DNA of 64,000 bases from Streptomyces toyocaensis (GCF_000725125.1 NZ_JFCB01000001.1:620001-684000), one strand, 5' to 3'; shown: positions 53,665 through 63,971, counted from the first letter of the stretch. Numbers and translations: made by a program. The notes: generated by a model not told the origin, from the letters alone.

Positions 53665-54201
53665 TCAGATCACACAGCCCGCGTGCGCCAGCGCCTGCTT
53701 CAGCAGCACCCCGTGCCCGCCCGGCATCTCGCTCTGCACCGCCGCCGAGACCGCTTCCCGCGGGCTGAACCACACCAGGTCGAGCGCGTCCTGACGGGGC
53801 CGGCAGTCACCCGTCACGGGCACGATGTAGGCCAGGGACACCGCGTGCTGACGAGGGTCGTGGAAGGGGGTGATGCCCTGGGTGGGGAAGTACTCCGCGA
53901 CCGTGAACGGCTGGAGCGACGCGGGGACGCGGGGCAGCGCCACCGGACCGAGGTCCTTCTCCAGGTGACGCAGCAGGGCGTCCCGGACGCGTTCGTGGTG
54001 CAGCACCCGGCCGGAGACCAGGGTCCGGCTGACCGTTCCGTCGGGCCCGATGCGCAGCAGCAGACCGACGCTGGTGACTTCGCCGCTGTCGTCGACCCGC
54101 ACGGGGACGGCCTCGACGTACAGGATCGGCATCTGGGCGCGCGCCATCTCCAGGTCGTCGGAGGACAGCCAGCCCGGCGTGGTTTCGGTCATGTCAGACA
54201 T
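53665..54201 (-). CDS. DUF4916 (Nudix-fold) protein
   Basis: 178 residues. GWLSSDDLEMARAQMPILYVEAVPVRVDDSGEVTSVGLLLRIGPDGTVSRTLVSGRVL and the tail (DALDLVWFSPREAVSA) match DUF4916 proteins of the Nudix superfamily. The classical Nudix box Glu cluster is degenerate, so hydrolase activity is doubtful. Start is ATG 54201 or ATG 54192. Confidence 0.8.
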   Translation of the reverse strand: MSDMTETTPGWLSSDDLEMARAQMPILYVEAVPVRVDDSGEVTSVGLLLRIGPDGTVSRTLVSGRVLHHERVRDALLRHLEKDLGPVALPRVPASLQPFTVAEYFPTQGITPFHDPRQHAVSLAYIVPVTGDCRPRQDALDLVWFSPREAVSAAVQSEMPGGHGVLLKQALAHAGCVI

Positions 54202-54223
54202 TGCTTGATCATACTTTCAGCGG

Positions 54224-55087
54224 TCAAGGCTTCACGGCCACCGCGCCGTACTGCGGCACCACGACGGCGGAGTCGGACGGGGCGTGCCACCGCGAGCAGG
54301 ACACCAGGCCGGGCTCGACCAGTTCGAGGTCCTCGAAGAACGCGGTGATGTCCGCGGCGCCGCGAGCGGTGATCGGGGGAGTGGCGTTCTCGTTCCAGAA
54401 CTCCATGGCGGGGACCTGCAGCTCGCCGCCGACCTCCGGATCGAAGGTGGGGTGCGTGAGCACCAGGAAGCTCCCCGAGGGCACCGCCGCCACGAGCCGG
54501 CGCACGATGTCCCGGGCCTCGCCGGTGTCGAGCACGAAGTTCAGAATGCCGAGCATCATCACCGCGACGGGCCTGGCCAGGTCGAGCGTCGCGGCGGCAC
54601 GCTCCACGATCGCCTCCGGGTCGCGCACGTCGGCGTCGATATAGTCGGTGGCGCCTTCGCTGCTGCCGGTCAGCAGGGCGCGGGCGTGCGCCAGCACGAG
54701 CGGGTCGTTGTCGACGTACACGATCCGTGAGTCCGGCGCGACGCGCTGCGCGATCTCGTGGGTGTTGTCCGCGGTCGGCAGCCCCGTGCCCACGTCGAGG
54801 AACTGCCGCACACCGCGCTCACGGGTGAGGTACGTCACCGCCCGGCCCAGGAAGTCGCGGTCCGCGCGGGCGATGTCCCGGATGACCGGGATGATCGAGG
54901 CGACGTGGTCCCCGACCCGCCGGTCGACTTCGTAGTTGTCCCTGCCGCCGATCCAGTGGTTCCACACGCGCGCGTTGTGCGCCACACCGGTGTCCAGTCT
55001 GGCCGAACCGCTCGGCGGGGTGCGGCTGCCGCCCACGTCGTCTCCCTCTCGCTCGCCCTTACGGCCCGTGCGGACCACCGCGGCCAT
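54224..55087 (-). CDS. SAM-dependent methyltransferase, DUF574/SAV2177 family
   Basis: 287 residues. TGVAHNARVWNHWIGGRDNYEVDRRVGD is the family's N-terminal signature, FLDVGTGLPTADNTHE the SAM-binding motif I, and IVYVDNDPLVLAHARALL motif II. Dozens of copies occur in a typical Streptomyces genome, often next to HTH genes; substrates are unknown. ATG 55087 follows GAGGGG; the frame is open further upstream but without family similarity. Confidence 0.9.
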   Translation of the reverse strand: MAAVVRTGRKGEREGDDVGGSRTPPSGSARLDTGVAHNARVWNHWIGGRDNYEVDRRVGDHVASIIPVIRDIARADRDFLGRAVTYLTRERGVRQFLDVGTGLPTADNTHEIAQRVAPDSRIVYVDNDPLVLAHARALLTGSSEGATDYIDADVRDPEAIVERAAATLDLARPVAVMMLGILNFVLDTGEARDIVRRLVAAVPSGSFLVLTHPTFDPEVGGELQVPAMEFWNENATPPITARGAADITAFFEDLELVEPGLVSCSRWHAPSDSAVVVPQYGAVAVKP

Positions 55088-55155
55088 TGTGCCCCTCGCC
55101 TGTTCACGGTGTCCCGTGAACGGGCGAGGGAAGTGCGGTCGGGCCGGCGTGGGTC

Positions 55156-55818
55156 TCACACGGAGGCGGCCAGGCTCAGGGTGTCCTCGACGACGTCCTT
55201 GTCGATCGCGGCACGCACCAACGCGGCCGCGAGCACGGCCGGTTCGGTGCCTCGGGCGAGGCCGAGGAGACGCTCCGGGTCCTGCGGCAGCCCCAGCCGC
55301 CGCGCGCCCTGCAGGGCCTTGCCGTCCAGGAGCGGGGCCGCCTCCGGCCAGACGAGCTGGACCTCGCGCAGGAAGATGTCGGCGCCGACGGGGCCGATGC
55401 CCGGGAACTCCTGCAGCAGACGGCGCAGTTCGCCGACGTCACCGTCCGCCTCCGCGCGGAGCCCGCGCAGGTCGCCGCCCCAGCGTTCGTTCAGCAGACC
55501 GGCCGCGTCGCCCAGTTGGGCCGCGGTGCGCTCGTCGTAGCGTTGGTAGCCGCCCCGGCCCAGCGCGTCCACCCGGTCCTGCCGGCCGGCCCCGGCCATG
55601 CGGCGGGGATCGCCCAGCCCCGCCTCGTACACGGCACGGGCGGAGGCCACGGCGATCGACCCCTTGATGCGGGCGCTCAGGAGATGGGCCAGCACCAGCA
55701 GCCGGTACAGCGGTTGCGGGGTGTTCCGGAGCCCGATGCCGGCCTCCGCCGCGTAGGTCTCGCCGTGCGTGTCGAGGAGGGCGCGCACCACCGCCCGCCC
55801 CTCGTCCCGGCGGGACAC
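55156..55818 (-). CDS. HhH-GPD family DNA glycosylase-like protein
   Basis: 220 residues. The helix-hairpin-helix is LLQEFPGIGPVGADIFLREVQ, where the Asp of a glycosylase/lyase would follow, and LLVLAHLLSARIKGSIAV is the endonuclease III-like N-terminal helix. There is no C-terminal FeS Cys cluster. It may act in base-excision repair. GTG 55818 starts 2 bp after the DUF3140 gene ends, so the two form an operon. Confidence 0.82.
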   Translation of the reverse strand: MSRRDEGRAVVRALLDTHGETYAAEAGIGLRNTPQPLYRLLVLAHLLSARIKGSIAVASARAVYEAGLGDPRRMAGAGRQDRVDALGRGGYQRYDERTAAQLGDAAGLLNERWGGDLRGLRAEADGDVGELRRLLQEFPGIGPVGADIFLREVQLVWPEAAPLLDGKALQGARRLGLPQDPERLLGLARGTEPAVLAAALVRAAIDKDVVEDTLSLAASV

Positions 55819-55820
55819 GG

Positions 55821-56153
55821 TCAGGCCTTGAGCGGATCGTGGCCGAGCGTCATCAGACGGTGCCGGCGGGGGGTGTCCTCCGCCAGCGGCTCGTTCTCCA
55901 GGTCGGTCTGGGCGGTGACGGCGTCCACGACCTCCTCCATCACGCGCAGGTCGTCCTCGGTGAGGTCGGTGCGGCGCTTCTGCAGTATGGCGAGGACGTG
56001 CTGCCCGGTCTCCGGGCCCGCCCGGTCGGGCAGCGGCTCCGTCGTCTCACCTGCGTCACTCACCCGCAGCCAGGCCGCCAGTTCCGCCGACGTCATGTTC
56101 ACCACTCGGTGGAATTCGTTCCACAGCGCGTCCATCTCGAGGGAGTCGCCCAT
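55821..56153 (-). CDS. DUF3140 protein
   Basis: 110 residues. LWNEFHRVVNMTSAELAAWLRVSDA is the family signature, followed by a helical segment (VLAILQKRRTDLTEDDLRVMEEVVDAV). The family is found near DNA-binding or repair genes in actinobacteria; function unknown. First gene of a likely operon with the HhH-GPD gene. Confidence 0.85.
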   Translation of the reverse strand: MGDSLEMDALWNEFHRVVNMTSAELAAWLRVSDAGETTEPLPDRAGPETGQHVLAILQKRRTDLTEDDLRVMEEVVDAVTAQTDLENEPLAEDTPRRHRLMTLGHDPLKA

Positions 56154-56195
56154 GATGTGCCCCTTACGTGCGTGTGCTTCCCGGTGCCGCGGCCG

Positions 56196-56678
56196 TCAGG
56201 AGTCGCCGGGGTAGTTCTCCGCCTCGAACATCCAGCGCTGCTTCTCCAGTTCCGCGGTGATCGAGATCAGCAGGTCCTGGGTGACCGGATCGGCCTTCTC
56301 GGTGGCGTCGATGCGCTCGCGCAGCCGTGTGACCGCCGCGCCGAGTGCCTCGGTCATCACCTTCACGGCCTGCGCGTCGCGCAGCCAGCCCTCCTTGGGG
56401 GCCGGCAGCGAGAAGACCTTGGCGATGGTCTCCGGACGGCCGTCCGGCGGCACGCCGAGCGCCGCCGCCCGTTCCGCCACCGTGTCGGCCTGGGTGCGAG
56501 CGACCGAGACCACCTCGTCCAGCTGGAGGTGCACGGAACGGAACCGCGGCCCCACGACGTTCCAGTGGGCCTGCTTCCCGATCAGTGACAGACCGAGCAG
56601 GTCCACCAGCGTGTCCTGCAGGGCCTCGCAGGAAACCCGGCGGGCCTCGTCGGGCAGGGTGCTCCTCACGACGGTCAT
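56196..56678 (-). CDS. Dps family ferritin-like protein
   Basis: 160 residues. The ferroxidase region LIGKQAHWNVVGPRFRSVHLQLDEVV carries the His, Asp and Glu of Dps proteins, and the C-terminal helix is ITAELEKQRWMFEAENYP. Dps proteins form 12-mers that bind iron and protect DNA during stress. ATG 56678 follows AAGGAGG. Basic tails for DNA binding are short, so iron storage may be the main role. Confidence 0.92.
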   Translation of the reverse strand: MTVVRSTLPDEARRVSCEALQDTLVDLLGLSLIGKQAHWNVVGPRFRSVHLQLDEVVSVARTQADTVAERAAALGVPPDGRPETIAKVFSLPAPKEGWLRDAQAVKVMTEALGAAVTRLRERIDATEKADPVTQDLLISITAELEKQRWMFEAENYPGDS

Positions 56679-56872
56679 GAAGTGCCGTTCCTCCTTCTCG
56701 CTTCGTCCGTGGTTCCGCGGGGCGGTGCCTCGCGCTCGTCCTCGCCGACGCGGGCCGCGCTCCGCGGCCCCTCCATGGACGCGCGGGTGCCCGTGGCCCT
56801 CCGGGGCAAACGCGCGGGTGCGGGTGCGGCCGGGATCTTCCCAGAGGGCCGTCCGCCGGTCTATAGTCGAAA

Positions 56873-56888
56873 ACTAGCAGTGCTAATT
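56873..56888. promoter_or_regulatory. AT-rich dyad upstream of the thiolase gene
   Basis: ACTAGCAGTGCTAATT, an imperfect palindrome (TAGC / GCTA arms), lies 57 bp before the GTG at 56945; TATAGT just upstream (56862-56867) could be a -10 box. The setting suggests a TetR-type operator over the start site. Confidence 0.45.
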
Positions 56889-56944
56889 ACGAGCAGCCTC
56901 GCCGGTCACGGCCTCGCGACCGGAACCGGGTCAGGAGTCCAGTC

Positions 56945-58132
<1,188 letters not shown>

Positions 58133-58209
58133 CCACCGCCGCCGGGGAGCCACCGGGCGGGACGTTCCGTACGGGCATCCGTTGCTTGCACGTAGCATCG
58201 GTCCCCGCA

Positions 58210-58983
58210 ATGAACACCATGACGCTCTGGCACCTCGACGGCTGGGAATTCGCCGCGCTCGCCTTCGCCGCCCTGCTCGTCGGCTTCTCCAAGACCGCCG
58301 TCAGCGGGGCCAACACGGTCAGTCTCGCGATCTTCGCCGCCGTCCTGCCCGCCCGCGCCTCCACCGGCGTCCTGCTGCCCATCCTGATCGCCGGTGACGT
58401 GCTCGCCGTCCTCGTCTACCGGCGGCACGCCCACTGGCCGACGCTGTGGCGGCTGTTCCCGGCGGTCGCCGCGGGCGTCGTCGTCGGCACCGTGTTCCTG
58501 ATGTGGGCCGACGACGGCGTCGTACGGACCTCGATCGGGGCGATCCTGCTGCTGATGGCCGGGGTGACGGTCTGGCGGCGGCGCCGGGCCGCTGCCGGGG
58601 AGGAGCCCGACGGGCTCACCACCCGGGCGGGCCGTGTCAAGGCCCGCTCCTACGGCGTCCTCGGCGGCTTCACCACCATGGTCGCCAACGCGGGCGGCCC
58701 GGTGATGTCGCTGTACCTGCTCTCCGCGGGCTTCCGGAAGCTGGGGTTCCTGGGCACCTCGGCGTTCTTCTTCCTGATCGTCAACACCTCCAAGCTGCCC
58801 TTCAGCGCCGGTCTCGGTCTCATCGACGCCGACTCCCTGCTGCTCGACGCCGCGCTGGTGCTGTTCGTGGTGCCCGGCGCGCTGCTCGGCAGATGGGCCG
58901 TGGACAGGATCAACCAGCGGCTCTTCGAGCAGTTGGTCATCGCGGCGACCGTGGCGGGCGGCGTACAGCTACTGGTGGGCTGA
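58210..58983 (+). CDS. TauE/SafE family sulfite/anion exporter
   Basis: 257 residues with about eight membrane helices. The family motifs FAALLVGFSKTAVSGANTV near the N-terminus and VLGGFTTMVANAGGPVMSLYLLSAG in the middle are the two repeated loops. It would export sulfite, sulfoacetate or another organic anion. Its last 15 bp overlap the convergent kinase-like gene. Confidence 0.92.
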   Translation: MNTMTLWHLDGWEFAALAFAALLVGFSKTAVSGANTVSLAIFAAVLPARASTGVLLPILIAGDVLAVLVYRRHAHWPTLWRLFPAVAAGVVVGTVFLMWADDGVVRTSIGAILLLMAGVTVWRRRRAAAGEEPDGLTTRAGRVKARSYGVLGGFTTMVANAGGPVMSLYLLSAGFRKLGFLGTSAFFFLIVNTSKLPFSAGLGLIDADSLLLDAALVLFVVPGALLGRWAVDRINQRLFEQLVIAATVAGGVQLLVG

Positions 58984-60375
58984 GGAGGACGGCCGGTCCG
59001 GCCGCCGGGGCCCGTGGGGCGCGGCGAACGGGCGGTGCAGCCGGCGGGGCGCGGCGGTACGGCCCACCGTCGCCGCCAGCTTCCGCAGCCGCCGCCAGTC
59101 CAGCCGGGGCGGGGGCGGCGTGACGCCGGGCCGCTTGCGCGGGACCCGGACGCGGAGCACGCCCGGCGCGATGCGGCAGTGCACGGGCGCCGGGAGCACC
59201 ACGGCCTCCCCGTCGACGCCGGCCGCGATCTCCTCGCGGTCCGCCTCGATCACGACCTCGGGAGCGGTCAGGCTCGTGAGCGCGCTCGGGTCCGGGTTGA
59301 GCAGCAGCCCGGCGGCGCTGATGGCGCCCTCCAGTTTGACCCCGAGGACCCCCAGCACGGCGGAGTCGAGCCGTTCACGCCGGCCGAGCCCGAAGGGGTC
59401 ACCGGTGCGGTACGGATTGTTGCTGACCAGCACGGCCTGCGGCGCGACGAGCACCGTGTCCCCCGCCCGGGCGACCAGCCGGGGCCCCTGCTGACCCGTG
59501 AGCAGGTCCGGCAGCATCTCCAGGCTGGTGCCGATCTTGTCGTCGCGGTAGGCGGGGCTCTGCACGATCGCCGCGTACGCGCCGAAGGAGGCGTTGTTGA
59601 CGAACGGCTGCTCACCCGCGAACCCCAGGTCGACGCGGAGTTCCACGCCGTCGGTCAGCGCGTCGAGACAGGCGGCCGGGTCCCCCCGGTCGAGGCCGAG
59701 GTCCAGGGCGAAGTGGTTGCGGGTCCCGGCGCTGATGACCAGGAACGGGACGTCGTGCTCGGCGGCCACGGCCGCGACCAGCGCCTGTGTGCCGTCGCCA
59801 CCGGCGGCGCCCAGCAGATCGGCCCCGTCCGCGACAGCGGCCCGGGCCAGCGCGGTCACGTCGTGCTGCTCGCCGGGCTCCAGAACCACCACCCGGGCGC
59901 CCATCCGCTCGGCCTTCTCCCGCAGCCGGAACCGGCCGACCTTGCCGCCACCCGAACGGGGATTCATGATCAGCACCGGCTTCCGGGGCGGCGGCAGCCG
60001 CCGCTCCCGCCGGTCGGCGTGCCCGCCGCCCGTTCCGCGCAGCGCGAAGCGGCCGCTCCACACCGCGAGACACCAGAAGACCAGCGACATCAGCAGGCCC
60101 CAGAACAGGGTCACCGCGAACAGGGCGAGCAGACCTGCCGGCACGCACACGGCGATCAGCGCGGACACCCAGCGCAGCGGACCCCGCAGGGTCAGCGTCC
60201 ACCACACGGCGGCGGCGCTCAGCGCCAGCCCCACGACCCCGCACACCAGCAGCAGCAGGCCGCGCAGCCCGCCGTAGACCAACGGGGTCGCCACCGCGAG
60301 CGCGGCGGCGGCCAGCGCCCCCCGGGCCGCCCAGCGCTGGGCGTGGTAGCCCCGCTCGCTCCAGTCCACGGCCAT
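58969..60375 (-). CDS. Diacylglycerol kinase catalytic-domain protein (membrane)
   Basis: 468 residues. Four N-terminal membrane helices precede a lipid-kinase catalytic domain (VLIMNPRSGGGKVGRFRL, LGAAGGDGTQALVAAVAAEHDVPFLVISAGTRNHFALDLGL). GGDGT is the nucleotide-binding motif. It may phosphorylate diacylglycerol or a related lipid; the membrane part is an extra compared with soluble YegS/DgkB. ATG 60375. Confidence 0.9.
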   Translation of the reverse strand: MAVDWSERGYHAQRWAARGALAAAALAVATPLVYGGLRGLLLLVCGVVGLALSAAAVWWTLTLRGPLRWVSALIAVCVPAGLLALFAVTLFWGLLMSLVFWCLAVWSGRFALRGTGGGHADRRERRLPPPRKPVLIMNPRSGGGKVGRFRLREKAERMGARVVVLEPGEQHDVTALARAAVADGADLLGAAGGDGTQALVAAVAAEHDVPFLVISAGTRNHFALDLGLDRGDPAACLDALTDGVELRVDLGFAGEQPFVNNASFGAYAAIVQSPAYRDDKIGTSLEMLPDLLTGQQGPRLVARAGDTVLVAPQAVLVSNNPYRTGDPFGLGRRERLDSAVLGVLGVKLEGAISAAGLLLNPDPSALTSLTAPEVVIEADREEIAAGVDGEAVVLPAPVHCRIAPGVLRVRVPRKRPGVTPPPPRLDWRRLRKLAATVGRTAAPRRLHRPFAAPHGPRRPDRPSSSAHQ

Positions 60376-60495
60376 GACTCCTTCGGTCGCCCGGCGTCAT
60401 CGTAGGGCGTGAGCGCGCATCCGTGCGGCCGGACGGTGATCACGCACGCTCGGGCCGGCGCCGGACGTGTCGCCCTGGCCCCGTACCCTCGGCGC

Positions 60496-61245
60496 ATGTC
60501 CCCGCACGTCCTGGTCCTCGGCGGCACCACCGAGGCACGCGAACTGGCCGCCGCGCTGACCACCTGCCCCGGAACGCGGGTGACCACCTCGCTCGCCGGA
60601 CGGGTGAGCCGTCCGGGCGCCGTCGCCGGTGACGTGCGCGTCGGTGGCTTCGGCGGGGCGGAGGGACTCGCCGCCTGGCTGCGCGAGCGGCGCGTGGACT
60701 GCGTGGTGGACGCGACGCACCCCTTCGCCGGGACGATCACGGCGAACGCGGTACGGGCGGCGACGGCCACCGGAGTGCCCCTGGTGGTCCTGCGCCGTCC
60801 CGCCTGGCGGCCCGGTCCGGGGGACCGCTGGCACCCGGCCCCGTCACTGGAGGCGGCGGCCGCCCTGCTGCCCCGGCTCGGACACCGGGTGTTCCTCACG
60901 ACGGGCCGCCTGGGCCTCGCGGCCTTCGCCCATCTGGCGGAACTGCGGTTCGTCGTGCGGTCGGTGGAGCCCCCCGGGCCACCCCTGCCCGCGCATACGC
61001 ACGTGCTGCTGGCCCGCGGCCCCTTCACCGTGGCCGGCGAGACGGCCCTCCTGCGCGACCACCGCATCGACGTACTGGTGACGAAGGACAGCGGGGGAGC
61101 GGCGACCTCCGCCAAACTCACCGCGGCCCGCGACCTCGGCCTCCCGGTCGTCGTCGTGCGACGCCCGCCCCTGCCGGACGGGGTCGCCGCCGTCGACGAC
61201 GTACCGGAGGCCCTGCGCCGCCTCGACGCCCTGCGCGCGCACTGA
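60496..61245 (+). CDS. cobK: Precorrin-6A (cobalt-precorrin-6A) reductase
   Basis: 249 residues. HVLVLGGTTEARELAAAL at the N-terminus, DATHPFAGTITANAVRAA, and DVLVTKDSGGAATSAKL near the end are the CobK/CbiJ signatures. It reduces precorrin-6A with NADPH in aerobic cobalamin synthesis. ATG 60496 starts MSPHVLV. It is convergent with cobF rather than in one operon, and no cobalamin riboswitch was seen nearby. Confidence 0.93.
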   Translation: MSPHVLVLGGTTEARELAAALTTCPGTRVTTSLAGRVSRPGAVAGDVRVGGFGGAEGLAAWLRERRVDCVVDATHPFAGTITANAVRAATATGVPLVVLRRPAWRPGPGDRWHPAPSLEAAAALLPRLGHRVFLTTGRLGLAAFAHLAELRFVVRSVEPPGPPLPAHTHVLLARGPFTVAGETALLRDHRIDVLVTKDSGGAATSAKLTAARDLGLPVVVVRRPPLPDGVAAVDDVPEALRRLDALRAH

Positions 61246-61254
61246 CCGCCGGGC

Positions 61255-62028
61255 TCAGCCCTGGCCCGGTCCGCGGCGCAGCAGGTACGTGTCCATGATC
61301 CAGCCCTTGCGCTCCCGGGCCTCCGCGCGCAGCCGCTCGATACGGGGACCGGCCTCCGCCAGGGGCCCGGAGACGAGGATCTCGTCCGGGGTGCCGATGT
61401 AGGCGCCCCAGTAGATGTCGACGTCCTGCTCGGCGTACGCACGGAAGGCCTGATGGGCGTCCAGCATCACCACCACGTCGTCCACGCCCTCCGGGAAGCC
61501 CTCGGCGAGCCGCCGGCCCGTGGTGATCTGCACCGGACGGGCGACACGGTTGAGCCCCGTACGGTGCCGGGCCACCAGCGCCGACACACTGCTGATGCCC
61601 GGCACGACGTCGTACGTGAAGGGAACGGCTCCGCGCTCCAGGACCTCTTCGAGGATCGCGAGGGTGCTGTCGTACAGCGACGGGTCGCCCCACACGAGGA
61701 AGGCTCCCGTCTCGTCCTCCCGCAGTTCCCGCGCGATCAGCCGCTCGTAGATGTCCGCGCGGGCGCTGCGCCAGTCCCCGACGGCGGGGGAGTAGGCCTG
61801 GCCGCCGGCCGTGCGGTCCCGCTCCGGGTCACGCGCCTCCACGACGCGGTAGGCACCCTCCGGTACGTGCGCGTCCAGCATGTCCCGGCGCAGCCGGGTC
61901 AGGTCCGCCTTCGCCTCCCCCTTGTCCAGGATGAAGAACACGTCCGTGCTCCGCAGCGCCTTGACCGCCTGAAGGGTCAGCTGGTCGGGGTCGCCCGCGC
62001 CGATACCGATGACATGAATCTCTCGCAC
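61255..62028 (-). CDS. cobF: Precorrin-6A synthase (deacetylating)
   Basis: 257 residues of the tetrapyrrole methylase family. IHVIGIGAGDPDQLTLQAVKAL, FLVWGDPSLYDSTLAI and DVVPGISSVSALVARH are conserved SAM-binding and substrate segments. CobF methylates C1 and removes acetate from precorrin-5. GTG 62028 gives the family-typical start; GTG 62046 adds six residues. Confidence 0.93.
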   Translation of the reverse strand: MREIHVIGIGAGDPDQLTLQAVKALRSTDVFFILDKGEAKADLTRLRRDMLDAHVPEGAYRVVEARDPERDRTAGGQAYSPAVGDWRSARADIYERLIARELREDETGAFLVWGDPSLYDSTLAILEEVLERGAVPFTYDVVPGISSVSALVARHRTGLNRVARPVQITTGRRLAEGFPEGVDDVVVMLDAHQAFRAYAEQDVDIYWGAYIGTPDEILVSGPLAEAGPRIERLRAEARERKGWIMDTYLLRRGPGQG

Positions 62029-62082
62029 GCCCCGAGTCTGCCCCACACCCCCGGCGGCCCGTGCACCGCGTCCGGTCTCCCG

Positions 62083-62613
62083 TCAGCGAGGCCCCCGCAG
62101 CCGGGGCGCCCGCGCCGCCGCGTCCACCGCAACGCCGCCGCCCCGCTCCGCTTCCGCAGCCAGCCCCCGGGCCCAGGCAATCACACCGGGAAGGTCGATC
62201 CCGTGCGGCCGGGGACCCGCCCCCGCAGCCCACTCCTCCACCGCGCCGGCCCCGCGCCGCAGCAGCCGCGCCCCGCCGGTGACGTTCCCGCGCGCGGCGT
62301 GCGTGAGCCCCACGGCGAGCTGGGCCAGCCCCCGCCACAGCTCCCGTTCCTCCCGAGGCCCCGACTTCCACGCGTCCTCGAAGACCTCGTGCGCGTGGAA
62401 CGGCTTCCCCTCGTCCAGCAGCCGCTGTGCCTCCGCGACGCTCTCCTCGGGCCGCCGCACGACCCCTTCGGGCTGTCGCGGCACCCCCTCCGCGCCGTAC
62501 GGCAGGGGCCGCCCGAGCCCGTCCCGGGGCCGTGCGTTGCGCGCCCGCCCCTCGGCGTCCCGGTCCCGCGCGGCGGCCGTCCGGTGCGGGGGAGTGCTGT
62601 CGGTGCTGTCCAT
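62083..62613 (-). CDS. DUF309 protein
   Basis: 176 residues. A basic, disordered N-terminal 80 residues (rich in Arg, Asp, Gly) is followed by the DUF309 helical motif GKPFHAHEVFEDAWKSGPREERELWRGLAQLAVGLTHAARGN. The family has no assigned reaction. ATG 62613; the frame is open upstream across the tRNA gene, but that part is not coding. Confidence 0.83.
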   Translation of the reverse strand: MDSTDSTPPHRTAAARDRDAEGRARNARPRDGLGRPLPYGAEGVPRQPEGVVRRPEESVAEAQRLLDEGKPFHAHEVFEDAWKSGPREERELWRGLAQLAVGLTHAARGNVTGGARLLRRGAGAVEEWAAGAGPRPHGIDLPGVIAWARGLAAEAERGGGVAVDAAARAPRLRGPR

Positions 62614-62665
62614 GCCCCGATTGTCCCAAGCCCGGACTCGCTTCGGCGCGGGCGTGGGTGTGGGG

Positions 62666-62671
62666 TAAAGT
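62666..62671 (+). promoter_or_regulatory. Possible -10 box of the second tRNA-Pro gene
   Basis: TAAAGT fits TANNNT, about 47 bp upstream of the tRNA. The -35 region is weak. Confidence 0.3.
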
Positions 62672-62717
62672 GAGGGTCGCGCGATCACGCGGTTCACTTC
62701 ACCGCACGTGAACGCAC

Positions 62718-62791
<74 letters not shown>

Positions 62792-62806
62792 CTTTGCGAA
62801 GTCGCA

Positions 62807-62850
62807 GGCCAAGGGCCGGTTTCGAAGGCATTCGAAACCGGCCCTTGGCC
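62807..62850 (+). terminator. Very strong terminator after tRNA-Pro copy 2
   Basis: A perfect 20-bp stem (arms 62807-62826 and 62831-62850) with a 4-nt loop GGCA, 15 bp past the tRNA. One of the longest perfect hairpins in the window. Confidence 0.88.
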
Positions 62851-62993
62851 ATTGTCGGGGACCGGTTGTCACGTCGGGGCTCACCGTCCGCAAACGCGTC
62901 TCTCCGCATCCTGCAAATGACATGCTCTCGTCATGGGAAGGGATAGCTTCAAAGTTCCAACGTCCCGACCTTCTCTTCCCCCCGGGAGCCCGT

Positions 62994-63857
62994 ATGTGCG
63001 TCGACCACTCCTCTGCGGAACCCTCGACCGGCGTGAGCAGACGCACGCTGATGCGCGGCGCCGCCGCCGCGGTCGGCGGCCTCGCGGTCGGCGGCGGGAG
63101 CCTGCTCGCCGCCGGCCCCGCGCACGCCGCCGACTTCTACAACCCCTTCAGCGGCTACACGATGACCGGCACGTGGCAGGACCACCTCAACAGGGGCTCC
63201 CTGGGCGGCATCGACTACGGCATGGGCGTCGGCACCCGGCTACCCGCGGCCGGTGCCGGAACGGTCTACAACACCCCGGACAACGGGACCGGCGGGCACA
63301 CGGTGACCATCCGGCACAGCAACGGCTACCGCACGCAGTACATGCACCTCTCCCAGTTCCTGCTCGCCAACGGAACCTGGGTCGGCATCGGCGGCGCCGT
63401 CGGACTCTCCGGCGGAGCGGTGGGGGCCCCCGGTTCCGGCTCGTCCACCGGTCCGCACGTCCACTGGCACATGATCGACCCCAACGGGGTCCGCATCAAC
63501 CCGCTCACCTACCTCGGAGGCGGGGGCGGCGCGCTGCCGAAGACCTCGACGGAGTACGACGGCGTGCCGGGGACGGTCTTCTGGATGCGGGCGCAGAACT
63601 GGCTGTCGATCGAGTCCGGTTACACCGGACCGATCGACGGCGTCCCGGGGGTGAACACCTACATGGCCCTCCAGCGGAACATGCGTGACCACTACGGCTA
63701 CACCGGCCCCATCGACGGGGTCCCGGGCAAGTACACCTACATGGCCCTCCAGCGGCTGGCCGCCAAGTACGGCTACACCGGCCCCATCGACGGCGTGATG
63801 GGGCCCAACTCCTGGCGTGCGGTGGCCCGTTTCCTCAACGAGGACCGCTGGGACTGA
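62994..63857 (+). CDS. Tat-exported M23 peptidase with peptidoglycan-binding-like repeats
   Basis: 287 residues. A twin-arginine signal (SRRTLMRGAAAAVGGLAVGGG...AGPAHAA) precedes an M23-type domain whose ligand regions are GGIDYGMGVG (HxxxD His replaced by Gly) and GPHVHWHMID. Three C-terminal repeats of the type YTGPIDGVPGxxTYMALQR resemble peptidoglycan-binding units. The missing first zinc His suggests a non-catalytic or altered peptidase. ATG 62994 follows GGGAG. Confidence 0.85.
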   Translation: MCVDHSSAEPSTGVSRRTLMRGAAAAVGGLAVGGGSLLAAGPAHAADFYNPFSGYTMTGTWQDHLNRGSLGGIDYGMGVGTRLPAAGAGTVYNTPDNGTGGHTVTIRHSNGYRTQYMHLSQFLLANGTWVGIGGAVGLSGGAVGAPGSGSSTGPHVHWHMIDPNGVRINPLTYLGGGGGALPKTSTEYDGVPGTVFWMRAQNWLSIESGYTGPIDGVPGVNTYMALQRNMRDHYGYTGPIDGVPGKYTYMALQRLAAKYGYTGPIDGVMGPNSWRAVARFLNEDRWD

Positions 63858-63885
63858 CGGAACCGCCGGCCGCACGGAAGCGGCC

Positions 63886-63920
63886 GAGGCCCGCCCGGGC
63901 ACGGTGTCCGGTCGGGCCTC
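63886..63920 (+). terminator. Terminator after the right-end M23 gene
   Basis: Stem GAGGCCCGCCCGG / CCGGTCGGGCCTC (13 positions, one mismatch) with a 9-nt loop, 28 bp past the stop. It could serve convergent genes. Confidence 0.75.
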
Positions 63921-63971
63921 CCCAGGTGCTCGGCCCCCAGGCGGGGACGACGTCGGCGACGGGCACCTCGA

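Noticed and set aside
60409..62046. Cobalamin riboswitch near cobK/cobF
   Set aside because: No B12-box-like sequence was found in the short gaps around these genes.
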